Positions 31,481-38,236 of a stretch of 41,886 bases of DNA are shown here, in pieces (the first letter of the stretch is position 1; every line of letters begins with the position of its first letter). Where the stretch lies: positions 1-41,886 of IMG/VR virus record IMGVR_UViG_3300034198_017386; one strand, written 5' to 3'. This DNA is from a virus. The position numbers and the translations under genes are program-made. The notes under the pieces are model-generated. The model worked only from the letters and a program-made list of their open reading frames with translations, was not told the DNA's origin and did no database searches.

Positions 31481-31514
31481 TTGACAGCTTACGACCGTTG
31501 CCATTTTTATTTTT
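31481..31514 (+). repeat. 34-nt repeat of terminator loop and arm, without the left arm
   Basis: Identical to 31205-31238 and starting with TTGACAGCTTACGACCGTTG. The GGCAACGG arm that completes the terminator at 31197 is missing here, so this copy cannot fold the same hairpin. Its retention before the next gene suggests that the sequence itself, not only the hairpin, has a function such as promoter or leader. Confidence 0.9.
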
Positions 31515-31536
31515 CCGTCCTTTCTCCTTTCTTGTC

Positions 31537-32034
31537 ATGCAATCCCCGTCTCTTGAATATATAACCGCCAAGTGCGAAGTCCTGAACAGGGCGAACCGCA
31601 TTTTGCACCATGGCCACGGTCTGGCGATGTTTGCGGTTTTGCCATATAAAGGCAAGAAAATCAGAAACGCCGACGACTCCATGTGCGAGCCGTTGCGTCG
31701 TCGGCTGAATGAAGTCAGGGACGAAGTTCTGCGCAGCGTCCCCGATGCCCTGCCTGCTGGGCTCCAGTGTCGCTTCGAGCTTCCGTGTCATTCCCTGTTC
31801 TTGGTTGTCTCCCTTGACCTAAAGAGGGAGGGCTGCCGTTGGGAGCCAATACGATATTCCCGGCAGGCTTGCACTGTAAGAGATGGCAAAATCGAAGATG
31901 TCAAGGATTTATCGGAGCCCAGGTGCTACTCAAGTTCCGAAGTTTTTAGCAGTCTGGTTGCTCTTGAGGAATCTATGAAGGCAGCCGAGGACATTAAGTC
32001 TAGGCCATGCCTGGATTATTTCCTCCGTGGTTAG
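31537..32034 (+). CDS. Early hypothetical protein
   Basis: A 165-residue protein, basic in the first half (LPYKGKKIRNADD, RRRLNEVRDEVLRSV) with six cysteines scattered through it. No known motif is recognised. I chose the ATG at 31537; the alternative TTG at 31498 lies inside the 34-nt repeat. The 3' end overlaps the GTG of the following small frame by 8 bases (GTGGTTAG). Confidence 0.7.
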   Translation: MQSPSLEYITAKCEVLNRANRILHHGHGLAMFAVLPYKGKKIRNADDSMCEPLRRRLNEVRDEVLRSVPDALPAGLQCRFELPCHSLFLVVSLDLKREGCRWEPIRYSRQACTVRDGKIEDVKDLSEPRCYSSSEVFSSLVALEESMKAAEDIKSRPCLDYFLRG

Positions 32035-32191
32035 ACTTTACATCTTCAACGCTGTTCTAACCGAAAACGGCGCAAGTTCGCCCGGTTGTCTGTGGGTCGT
32101 TTCGCATGATGAACAATCAGCCAAGCGGACGGCCTACATTCAGTGGCCCAACATTCAGTCGATCCAGCTAACTAAAGCCCATGGCTCTTGA
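32027..32191 (+). CDS. Small hypothetical protein, GTG start overlapping previous stop
   Basis: A 54-codon frame from GTG, VRLYIFNAVLTENGASSPGC and on to IQLTKAHGS, with balanced amino-acid and codon use. The overlap GTGGTTAG mirrors GTGGTTGA at 40811, where a long gene starts in the same way, which supports reading it as a gene. The stop falls inside a TTGACAG element at 32188. There is no known family. Confidence 0.5.
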   Translation: MVRLYIFNAVLTENGASSPGCLWVVSHDEQSAKRTAYIQWPNIQSIQLTKAHGS

Positions 32192-32209
32192 CAGATGGCT
32201 ACACTTGCT

Positions 32210-32245
32210 GGCCCCATTATTGGTGGCTGCCTGCTTAATGGGGCC
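32210..32245. other. 10-bp hairpin without T-run
   Basis: GGCCCCATTA (32210-32219) pairs exactly with TAATGGGGCC (32236-32245) around a 16-nt loop. It stands 18 bases after the stop of the small GTG gene. Without a T-run it is more likely an RNA end-protection or processing structure, or a DNA-binding site, than a terminator. Confidence 0.55.
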
Positions 32246-32313
32246 GCAAGCCCCACAGGGAAGCATTCCCGATCGGCGGACCCTGACTGAGTTTCCGGGA
32301 CCTTAATGACGGC

Positions 32314-32360
32314 AGACAGTAGGGAAGGCTTGACAGCTGTTAACGTTTCCCCTACTGTCT
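32314..32360 (+). terminator. Terminator-like 11-bp hairpin with TTGACAGC in loop
   Basis: AGACAGTAGGG (32314-32324) pairs exactly with CCCTACTGTCT (32350-32360) around a 25-nt loop containing TTGACAGCTGTTAACG, and TT follows. The design, with stem arms around TTGACAGC, is the same as at 31197-31226, but the T-run is weak. It may end early transcripts or act as a promoter/operator. Confidence 0.5.
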
Positions 32361-32436
32361 TTCGCGGGGATTCTCCTAATCCTCTCGCAACCCCAGCCGC
32401 TTACGTTTTTTTCGTGGCCTACATCAAGGCGTTTTG

Positions 32437-32448
32437 CCCCCCCCCCCC
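32437..32448. repeat. Homopolymer of 12 C
   Basis: Twelve consecutive C lie between GTTTTG and ATTTTCTTATTAAATC. Such tracts are prone to slippage in replication and in sequencing. It lies about 275 bases upstream of the MarR-like gene in non-coding DNA, where a change in length could alter promoter spacing. Confidence 0.9.
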
Positions 32449-32724
32449 ATTTTCTTATTAAATCTTAATGTATTTCCGAAGGTCCTTACCGCCTGGGGGC
32501 TTATGGCTCCCGTGTGATTTTTACCTCGCAGTCTCGGCCAGTCGTGGGCGGATTTTGCAAGTTCCATCGTTGCTGTGCTCGGCCTACCCCCCTTTCACGG
32601 CCCCGGAACATCGGCGCCACGGCTTCATCAGGCTAGAGTTGTGCGCTTTGCTGCATATATGCATCATTGTTGATTTTAGGCGATGATCGACATATGATCA
32701 TCCTGCCGAACGCGAGAGCACCTT

Positions 32725-33066
32725 GTGAACAACTGGAAAACCCTTAGACAGGCCATCATGTTTCTAAGGACGCTTCACCCTCAGTTAAGAGTTAGCCAGG
32801 TTGATATTTTGTTAGCCGTTGGTCAAAAAGAAGGACAATCTCAGACAGAATTGGCTGAGAATTGTGATCTAACAATCGCCGCAATCTCTAGGGCGGTTGA
32901 CGCCATGGGCACAAGTGGGCGCCGGGATGGCCGAGGCTCACGCCTGGGGTTGATCAGGGTAGAGAGAGACCCTAACGATGATCGTTATTTGTTGGTATTT
33001 TTGACCGACAAAGGCAGACAGGTTTTATCAACGCTTACGACCCTTGCTTATCCCGAAAATGACTAG
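32725..33066 (+). CDS. MarR-like winged-helix transcriptional regulator
   Basis: A 113-residue protein with the MarR pattern: HPQLRVSQVDILLAVGQKEG, then the recognition helix-turn-helix QTELAENCDLTIAAISRAVD (about 50-70), a wing rich in Arg/Gly/Asp (RRDGRGSRLGLIRVERDPND) and FLTDKGRQVLSTL at the end. It starts the unit containing the integrase and RNA polymerase, so it may repress or control early-to-middle switching or lysogeny; that is inferred. The start is GTG at 32725; ATG at 32758 is an alternative. It overlaps the next gene by 8 bases. Confidence 0.8.
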   Translation: MNNWKTLRQAIMFLRTLHPQLRVSQVDILLAVGQKEGQSQTELAENCDLTIAAISRAVDAMGTSGRRDGRGSRLGLIRVERDPNDDRYLLVFLTDKGRQVLSTLTTLAYPEND

Positions 33067-33454
33067 CTATTGCCTTGAGATTTTTTATGATGGGGCCTGG
33101 ACTGACGACGCCTCACTTATGGGCCACGGATTGAGCCAAGATCAGAACACTTTTGAAAGCCTCCCAGAGGCGCAGAGGGCATTTAGCGAGCTGGTGGGAG
33201 TCGGATTCAGCCCCAAGAAACTGAGGGTGAGGGCGAGGGAGGCCCCTTGCGGCGGCAATGTCCCCACGATCGAATCCGCCATGGCCAGGCGGTCGGGGCC
33301 GTGCGAAACCTTCTTTTTTGATACCGAAGGAGGGCGGATCTTTATTCCCGGCGACGTACTGCGATCGGCACTGGAAGGTGCCTACGACCCTACCGATCCA
33401 AGCTGGGAGGCGTTTATCGTTTTGCCGGAAGAATGCGAGGGGGGAGAAGGCTAA
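33059..33454 (+). CDS. Hypothetical protein in the integrase operon
   Basis: A 131-residue acidic protein with MTSYCLEIFYDGAWTDDASL, then LPEAQRAFSELVGVGFSPKK, a helix that looks like a small alpha/beta domain, and an acidic tail (ECEGGEG). Its start overlaps the MarR-like gene by 8 bases and its stop overlaps the integrase start as TAATG, so all three are probably translated from one message. No family is recognised. An excisionase or directionality factor is possible from position, but it shows no helix-turn-helix. Confidence 0.65.
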   Translation: MTSYCLEIFYDGAWTDDASLMGHGLSQDQNTFESLPEAQRAFSELVGVGFSPKKLRVRAREAPCGGNVPTIESAMARRSGPCETFFFDTEGGRIFIPGDVLRSALEGAYDPTDPSWEAFIVLPEECEGGEG

Positions 33455-34461
33455 TGTCCGTTCGATTCGTTGACGGCAGGTGGAAAGCCTTTGCGGTTTT
33501 CAAGGGGCGAAGGCTATGCCGAGCATGTGACAGTCAGGAGGAAGCCCTAGGGGTTGAGCAGGAATTACTCCGAGAGCTTGGCAGGCAGGAAACTAAGGCG
33601 GCAGTTGCCAAGGCTGGCGGCTTGCTTGATGTTTTGCGGGCGTGTTCTCGCCTTGATTGGGCTGACAAGGGCGACAGCCAGTCAAAGCGCGGCATGATTG
33701 TCGTCAAGTATTTTGGCGAGGATTTTTTGCCAATCGACGTAAACGAGCAACAGATAGACAGGTTTCTAGGATGGCTGCGCACTACTGGCCCAAACGGCAA
33801 CGGATGCAGCAATGGATCAATCAACCGTTACTTGTCAGCCCTGCGCATCATGCTTAAACGTGCTCAACGCTTAAGACTGATCAACGATTTACCGTTGTTT
33901 CCAGAACGCCGACTGCTCAGGGAGTCGGAACCTAGACAGTTGGTGTTGCAAGAGGAATGGTATTCAGCTCTCTTGGATGAACTGGAAAGGATGGAGAATC
34001 GGGAAAGCCGTAAGCTGACCCAGTTTCTTTGGCTGATGGGCTGCCGAGTAAGTGAGGCCCTAGCGCTCACTTGGGACCGGGTTGAACTTGAAAATAAGGG
34101 ATCTATTTTGTTCACGCAAACCAAGGGGAGACGGGCCAGGCGTCTCCCAATGCCGGGGGAGGTCCGCTCCCTACTGGCAGGCCAGCACAGGCAAGGGCCG
34201 AGGGTGTTTTGCATAACTTACCGCACCTACATTAAGCATTATGCGGAAGCTAAGCATCGAGTTTGCGATTCGCTGCGCCTGGGCGACGATACGCGCTCCC
34301 AGTGGGTCGTCCATACCTTGCGCCACAGTTGCCTGACTCGGCTTGCCTCTCAGGGCTGGTCTGGCCCTCAGTTGCAGGCATGGGGAGGCCATCAGTCAAT
34401 GTCGGTAACCGAACGCTATGTCCACGGATCGGCCATTGACCTTGAGCGTTTAGTGGTCTGA
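33454..34461 (+). CDS. Tyrosine-family integrase
   Basis: A 335-residue recombinase with the full catalytic set: Arg198 in MGCRVSEAL, a Lys in TKGRR (about 222), HTLRH with His287 and Arg290, His313 in GGHQS and Tyr322 in ERYVHG. The core-binding domain lies at about 45-145. A GGGGAGAAGG ribosome site precedes the ATG at 33454; the frame also opens at 33433 inside the previous gene. Marine T7-like cyanophages also carry an integrase directly before the RNA polymerase. Whether this phage integrates is unknown: no tRNA-like attP is seen, but an inverted repeat follows the gene. Confidence 0.95.
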   Translation: MSVRFVDGRWKAFAVFKGRRLCRACDSQEEALGVEQELLRELGRQETKAAVAKAGGLLDVLRACSRLDWADKGDSQSKRGMIVVKYFGEDFLPIDVNEQQIDRFLGWLRTTGPNGNGCSNGSINRYLSALRIMLKRAQRLRLINDLPLFPERRLLRESEPRQLVLQEEWYSALLDELERMENRESRKLTQFLWLMGCRVSEALALTWDRVELENKGSILFTQTKGRRARRLPMPGEVRSLLAGQHRQGPRVFCITYRTYIKHYAEAKHRVCDSLRLGDDTRSQWVVHTLRHSCLTRLASQGWSGPQLQAWGGHQSMSVTERYVHGSAIDLERLVV

Positions 34462-34467
34462 ATATAG

Positions 34468-34487
34468 TTGACAGGCTGAGACTGTTG
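34468..34487. promoter_or_regulatory. Candidate phage promoter motif, copy 2
   Basis: TTGACAGGCTGAGACTGTTG lies 6 bases after the integrase stop and resembles 28921-28940 (16 of the first 18 bases). Both stand in gaps upstream of key genes: the first early gene and the RNA polymerase. TTGACA could also serve as a host -35 box, but no convincing -10 is present at 17-18 bases. Confidence 0.4.
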
Positions 34488-34517
34488 CGAGACTGCATTG
34501 TTTGTGCAACAACGTTC

Positions 34518-34570
34518 GCGCAATGACCTTGGCCCCTTCCCCTTACAGTTACTGGGCTTTGCCATTGCGC
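34518..34570. other. Inverted repeat downstream of integrase, candidate attP or operator
   Basis: GCGCAATG (34518-34525) and CATTGCGC (34563-34570) are exact inverted copies about 37 bases apart, in the 153-bp gap between integrase and RNA polymerase genes. Tyrosine integrases commonly use attP sites beside their gene, with inverted core-binding sites, but those are usually closer together. No tRNA 3' end is recognisable here. Confidence 0.3.
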
Positions 34571-34600
34571 AACGGCAGGGGCAACGGATCGGAGATCCGT
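34561..34600. repeat. Composite motif, copy 2, directly upstream of RNA polymerase
   Basis: GCCATTGCGC, a 12-nt gap, AACGGAT, a 5-nt gap and ATCCGT, the counterpart of 28311-28351. Here the second part extends to a 7-bp hairpin, ACGGATC with GATCCGT around GGA, ending 14 bases before the GTG start and just before the ribosome site. This suggests control of RNA polymerase expression. Confidence 0.6.
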
Positions 34601-34614
34601 ATGGAGATTGACAA

Positions 34615-37044
34615 GTGGCAAACACCAGCCCTGAACAGGCTTCCTCACTGAGACTTCTGAGAATGGACAGTCAACCCTCGACCGATCACATTGCACGGGA
34701 CGATGGGGCCTACAGGCGCCAGATCGAGCTAGAAGCGTGGCAGCGGAGGATAGGCGCAGGCCGCGCAACTGGGCCGGGTTGGGAGTCAGGCGCGGCGTCA
34801 TTCCTGGCCTACAGAATGATTGGCCCCTACCTTTCTACGGTTCTTGATTACTACGAAAAGGGCAAGCGTCATGCTGGAAGGCATGGCAAAATATGGGCCT
34901 TGTTTGGCAGTGAGGAAAACGTAAAGCAGGTCGCATTAGAGACTCTGTTCTATGTGCTGGGGCTGAGCGACAGGGCGCAAAGCTATAACAGGCTGGCCGC
35001 GGCCATCGGAAGAAGGGCTGAATATGTGCTGTGGCTCAACCATCCCGATATGAAAAATTGGCACCTTCAGGGGCTAAAGCTGGCCAGCAATAGTGACCTT
35101 GGCATGGCTTCTATCTGCAAAAGATTGAAGTCGAAAGGCTTTGCCAAGGCCGCCAGCTATGTGACCCTCGGCAGGCTTGAAAGGACTGCCTTAGGGGCAT
35201 TTTTCATTGAAGCCATCTGCGCTTCAACCCAGCTTTTTGATATTGAGATTGACTACGACCGAGATAACAGGAGATTCAAGTCAGTTCAGGCAACGCAACT
35301 ATATTGGGACTTTCTCAAAAGGTGGAAGCACAATCTAATGATGTTCAGACATGCAAACATGCCTATGACTGTGCCTCCAAAGCCGTATACCGAGTACAGC
35401 GATGGCGGTTATCTTTCTATCGAATCAGCATGGGCGAAAATAGCGTGGGAGCGTTACCCAATGTTCATGGAAAAGGCCGACCCGTGTGTGCTGGGGACAA
35501 TCAACAAATTACAGGCGACTCCCTTTAGCCTTGACCATGATCAGCTAGACCTAATTCAATGGGCTTGGGATACGGGGCATGAGATTGGGGCCGTACCCAA
35601 GGCTGAGCGATTGCCCAAGGTCATCTTTAGTGAGGCGATGGAGAAACTGGGCGACGCCTCTAAGGTGTGGCGGCAAATATGGAAGCAACGGAACGACTGG
35701 CGTAAAGATTCATTCAGGAGGAAGGTAGTCAATACGTTTATCGCGTGTAATCAGCTCAAGGAATACGGACCTTATTTTTGCGTCTGGCAATCGGATACAA
35801 GGGGCAGGCTTTACCCTCGCTCAGGCCAGATCAGTTACGCGGGGGCCGATCCGCACCGAAGTCTTTTTATGTTTGGGATTGCCGCGCCGATCAAGGGCCA
35901 CGAAAGAGAGTTTGCCTGGTCCGTGGGTGATGCGATTGGGATTCGCCCCGACGCAACCGAGCGTGAGCAATGGCTAAACCTGAGCGAAATGGCTTGCCGC
36001 ATTGGCGAGAATCCACACGAAACGACGGGGCTGTGGGCCGACGCCAAAAAGCCTTGGAGATATGTCCAACTTTGTAGGGAATGGGCCAGATATGTTGCGG
36101 ACCCTGGCTACTGCACTTCCCTCCCATTCCAGCTTGACCAAACCACATCGGGCTATGGTCATGTAGCCTGCTTGACCCGTGACGCCCAACTAGCTGAATG
36201 GACAAATGTTATAGGTGATGAACCTCAGGATCTATACAGCAGGGTGGCGCTAAGGGTGGGCGAGATTGTTAGGGAGCAGTATTCAACGTGCGAAGAAGGC
36301 GACTACAGGAAGGCTTACCTTAAGTGGTGGCTAAATAATTGGCCGGATCGATCGTTATTTAAGCCCGCCATCATGCCGATTATTTATGGGCGGCGCTACC
36401 ACAGCCTTCAGCCCCAGATAGCGGAGGCTCTGGTCATCCAGTTTGGCCATTCCCAGTCGCCCGAGGGGCACCAAGCGACAGCCCTGGCGTCCGTTCTGGC
36501 GCGGGCGATTCTGGCCGGGGCCAGGTGCGCCATGCCCGATGTTTTGGCGCTGGATCGATGGCTGTCAGCGGTTGGTCGGGCGATGATCGCAAGGGGTCAG
36601 CGGCCCTACTGGTACAGCCCAAATGGGCTCAGAATTGAAAGTTACAACTCACTTACCAGAAAAAAGCGGATGGCGCTTATGCTTTCTGGCCGCACGGTTT
36701 CTGTCCAGGTACGGGACGGGGAGGGGGAGCCGTTGCGGGGGTCCACTGCCCATCTGTGCGCCGACTTCATCCATTCGCTTGACGCGGCGTTCCTTCAGCG
36801 GTTCGTGCATGGCTGGCCTCATCAAATTGTCACCGTCCATGATTGCTTCGCCACAACTCTTGACAAAGTGGTTGACATGGGGCGATCATTGAACGAGACT
36901 TACCGAGAGTTCTACAGGGACGACCACCTTCAGCGACACTATGGACTGATGGTCGATCGGGAGGGCCTGGCCATTCAGCCGCCGCCCAATCGTCAGACAC
37001 TGGACCCGAACCGCATAGGCGAAAACCCTTTTCTTTTCACTTGA
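34615..37044 (+). CDS. T7-like single-subunit RNA polymerase
   Basis: An 809-residue polymerase with all T7 gp1 landmarks: SDTRGRLYPRSG (T7 MDWRGRVY), catalytic Asp508 in LDQTTSGYGH (T7 Asp537), Lys583 and Tyr591 in FKPAIMPIIYG (T7 Lys631/Tyr639, same spacing of 8), FIHSLDAAFLQR and catalytic Asp743 in TVHDCFA (T7 Asp812). It transcribes middle and late phage genes from phage-specific promoters. GGAG stands 8 bases before the GTG at 34615; ATG at 34663 is a possible shorter start. It is about 75 residues shorter than T7, mainly at the N-terminus and in the palm insertions. Confidence 0.96.
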   Translation: MANTSPEQASSLRLLRMDSQPSTDHIARDDGAYRRQIELEAWQRRIGAGRATGPGWESGAASFLAYRMIGPYLSTVLDYYEKGKRHAGRHGKIWALFGSEENVKQVALETLFYVLGLSDRAQSYNRLAAAIGRRAEYVLWLNHPDMKNWHLQGLKLASNSDLGMASICKRLKSKGFAKAASYVTLGRLERTALGAFFIEAICASTQLFDIEIDYDRDNRRFKSVQATQLYWDFLKRWKHNLMMFRHANMPMTVPPKPYTEYSDGGYLSIESAWAKIAWERYPMFMEKADPCVLGTINKLQATPFSLDHDQLDLIQWAWDTGHEIGAVPKAERLPKVIFSEAMEKLGDASKVWRQIWKQRNDWRKDSFRRKVVNTFIACNQLKEYGPYFCVWQSDTRGRLYPRSGQISYAGADPHRSLFMFGIAAPIKGHEREFAWSVGDAIGIRPDATEREQWLNLSEMACRIGENPHETTGLWADAKKPWRYVQLCREWARYVADPGYCTSLPFQLDQTTSGYGHVACLTRDAQLAEWTNVIGDEPQDLYSRVALRVGEIVREQYSTCEEGDYRKAYLKWWLNNWPDRSLFKPAIMPIIYGRRYHSLQPQIAEALVIQFGHSQSPEGHQATALASVLARAILAGARCAMPDVLALDRWLSAVGRAMIARGQRPYWYSPNGLRIESYNSLTRKKRMALMLSGRTVSVQVRDGEGEPLRGSTAHLCADFIHSLDAAFLQRFVHGWPHQIVTVHDCFATTLDKVVDMGRSLNETYREFYRDDHLQRHYGLMVDREGLAIQPPPNRQTLDPNRIGENPFLFT

Positions 37045-37125
37045 CATGAATCAACCCTTGACGGGGCCGCGCTCACCCTGAGCCGTCCCCAAGGTCCACC
37101 CAATTTTTCTTATTCATTATTTTTC

Positions 37126-37737
37126 ATGGCAAACAAGTTTGTTACACCAGTTGGTAAGGTTGCTTGGTCAAACATTGTTCATTTAGGCCGAAACCTGAAG
37201 GATGAGCCTGAATGGAATTGCGGCTTTGTGATTGCGGAGGCGGATTCGCAGCAGATAATGACAAACATTGAGGAGACTCTGAGGCTCTATCGCGTTGCCA
37301 ACCCGACATTCCCGCAGACGAATACAGGGCTCAATTTTCCCTTTGGCCCGTCGCACAAGAAGGACGCAACAGGCAACAAAGAATTAGAGCCAGGCTTCCT
37401 ATGCTTTAAGTTCAAAAGGCCAGGGGTTATCCTTAGGAAGAAGACGGGAAGGAAGGAGGACAATACGCCCCCGTTGATCTTTGACAGTCAGGGCCGCCCC
37501 GTGAGCGGTCTAGCCGATATTGGATCGGGCTCACTGGGCAAGGTTGTTTATGACATCTATTGCTACGACAAGAAGGGCCAAAAGGGGGTTGGCTTGCAAC
37601 TGCTTGGCTTTCAGGTAGTCAAGTTGGAAGTCCAGACGATTGAGCTTGATGCTGTTGAGGGCGGCTGGGTCCAGGGGGAATCAACTGCCATGGGCCAATT
37701 CACCGCCGATGAAGATAGCGATGCGATACAATTCTAG
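37126..37737 (+). CDS. T7 gp2.5-like single-stranded DNA-binding protein
   Basis: A 203-residue protein in the gp2.5 slot. The OB-fold-like body includes KVAWSNIVHLGRNLKDEPEW, LNFPFGPSHKKDATGNKELE and GSGSLGKVVYDIYCYDKKGQ. The tail is acidic and ends in a single aromatic residue (FTADEDSDAIQF), the hallmark of gp2.5, which uses it to contact DNA polymerase and helicase. In this genome the usual polymerase partner is missing, so the tail would have to act on the helicase or a host polymerase. An 81-bp gap with an imperfect GC hairpin separates it from the RNA polymerase. Confidence 0.92.
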   Translation: MANKFVTPVGKVAWSNIVHLGRNLKDEPEWNCGFVIAEADSQQIMTNIEETLRLYRVANPTFPQTNTGLNFPFGPSHKKDATGNKELEPGFLCFKFKRPGVILRKKTGRKEDNTPPLIFDSQGRPVSGLADIGSGSLGKVVYDIYCYDKKGQKGVGLQLLGFQVVKLEVQTIELDAVEGGWVQGESTAMGQFTADEDSDAIQF

Positions 37738-38236
37738 GCGCACGGGTATTTATGCGTCAGGCGCTGAAAAGGTTGTAGCGGAAAACCTGGCCAGCCTAGG
37801 GGTTGAGGCCACCCACGAATCGGCAAAGCTGGATTATGTCCAGCACAGGCGATACACCCCTGACTTCACGATTGGTAATCACCACATTGAAGCTAAGGGT
37901 TGGTGGCCATCGGCGGATAGGGCAAAGCTGTTATCCGTTATTCATTGCAACCCAGGCGCCTTGATACTGGTCGTCTTAGAGAATCCCAATCTCACTCTTA
38001 GCAAAAAGAGTAAGACGACCTATGCCCAGTGGTGCGATCGTCACGGCATCCGCTGGTGTGGCATCCCTATTCCATCTGAGATTTTGTCGCAATGGCTAGG
38101 ACAACCCATCAGCCCTGCCCAGGGCCAGACTGCGATAGCAGCGATGGCGCCACATCGTACCCAGATGGATCTATTTTCTGCTTCGTTTGCCAGGGGCGAT
38201 ATAGCGCAGATGGCTCCAACTGGGAAAGTCCCATGA
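37709..38236 (+). CDS. T7 gp3-like endonuclease I (Holliday-junction resolvase)
   Basis: A 175-residue protein aligning with T7 endonuclease I: YASGAEKVV with Glu20 (T7 Glu20), YTPDF with Asp52 (T7 Asp55), and EAKGWW with Glu61 and Lys63 (T7 Glu65/Lys67), then TTYAQWCDRHGIRW. It resolves branched DNA and breaks down host DNA. The ATG at 37709 puts the first Glu at the same residue number as in T7; ATG at 37721 is an alternative. It overlaps the SSB gene by 29 bases and the helicase gene by 145 bases, an unusually long overlap. Confidence 0.92.
   Translation: MKIAMRYNSRRTGIYASGAEKVVAENLASLGVEATHESAKLDYVQHRRYTPDFTIGNHHIEAKGWWPSADRAKLLSVIHCNPGALILVVLENPNLTLSKKSKTTYAQWCDRHGIRWCGIPIPSEILSQWLGQPISPAQGQTAIAAMAPHRTQMDLFSASFARGDIAQMAPTGKVP

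Larger units (their letters stand above)
32192..32724. other. Non-coding stretch with hairpins before MarR-like gene
   Basis: About 530 bases without a convincing gene. It holds a 10-bp hairpin (32210-32245), an 11-bp terminator-like hairpin (32314-32360), a run of 12 C (32437-32448) followed by an AT-rich segment, and a GATCATATGTCGATCATC-like symmetric stretch near 32682-32702. An open frame at 32468-32686 looks unconvincing in composition. The stretch probably contains the promoter for the MarR-integrase-polymerase unit. Confidence 0.5.

Noticed and set aside
32468-32686. Plus-strand open frame of 72 codons before the MarR-like gene
   Set aside because: Composition (Pro, Cys, Arg, His rich without clear structure), lack of ribosome site and position in a hairpin-rich leader argue against a gene.
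37045-37125. Intrinsic terminator between RNA polymerase and SSB genes
   Set aside because: The GC-rich arms (GACGG with CCGTC, GCTC with GAGC) pair only imperfectly, and the T-rich stretch is 20 or more bases further on, so it was not called as a feature.
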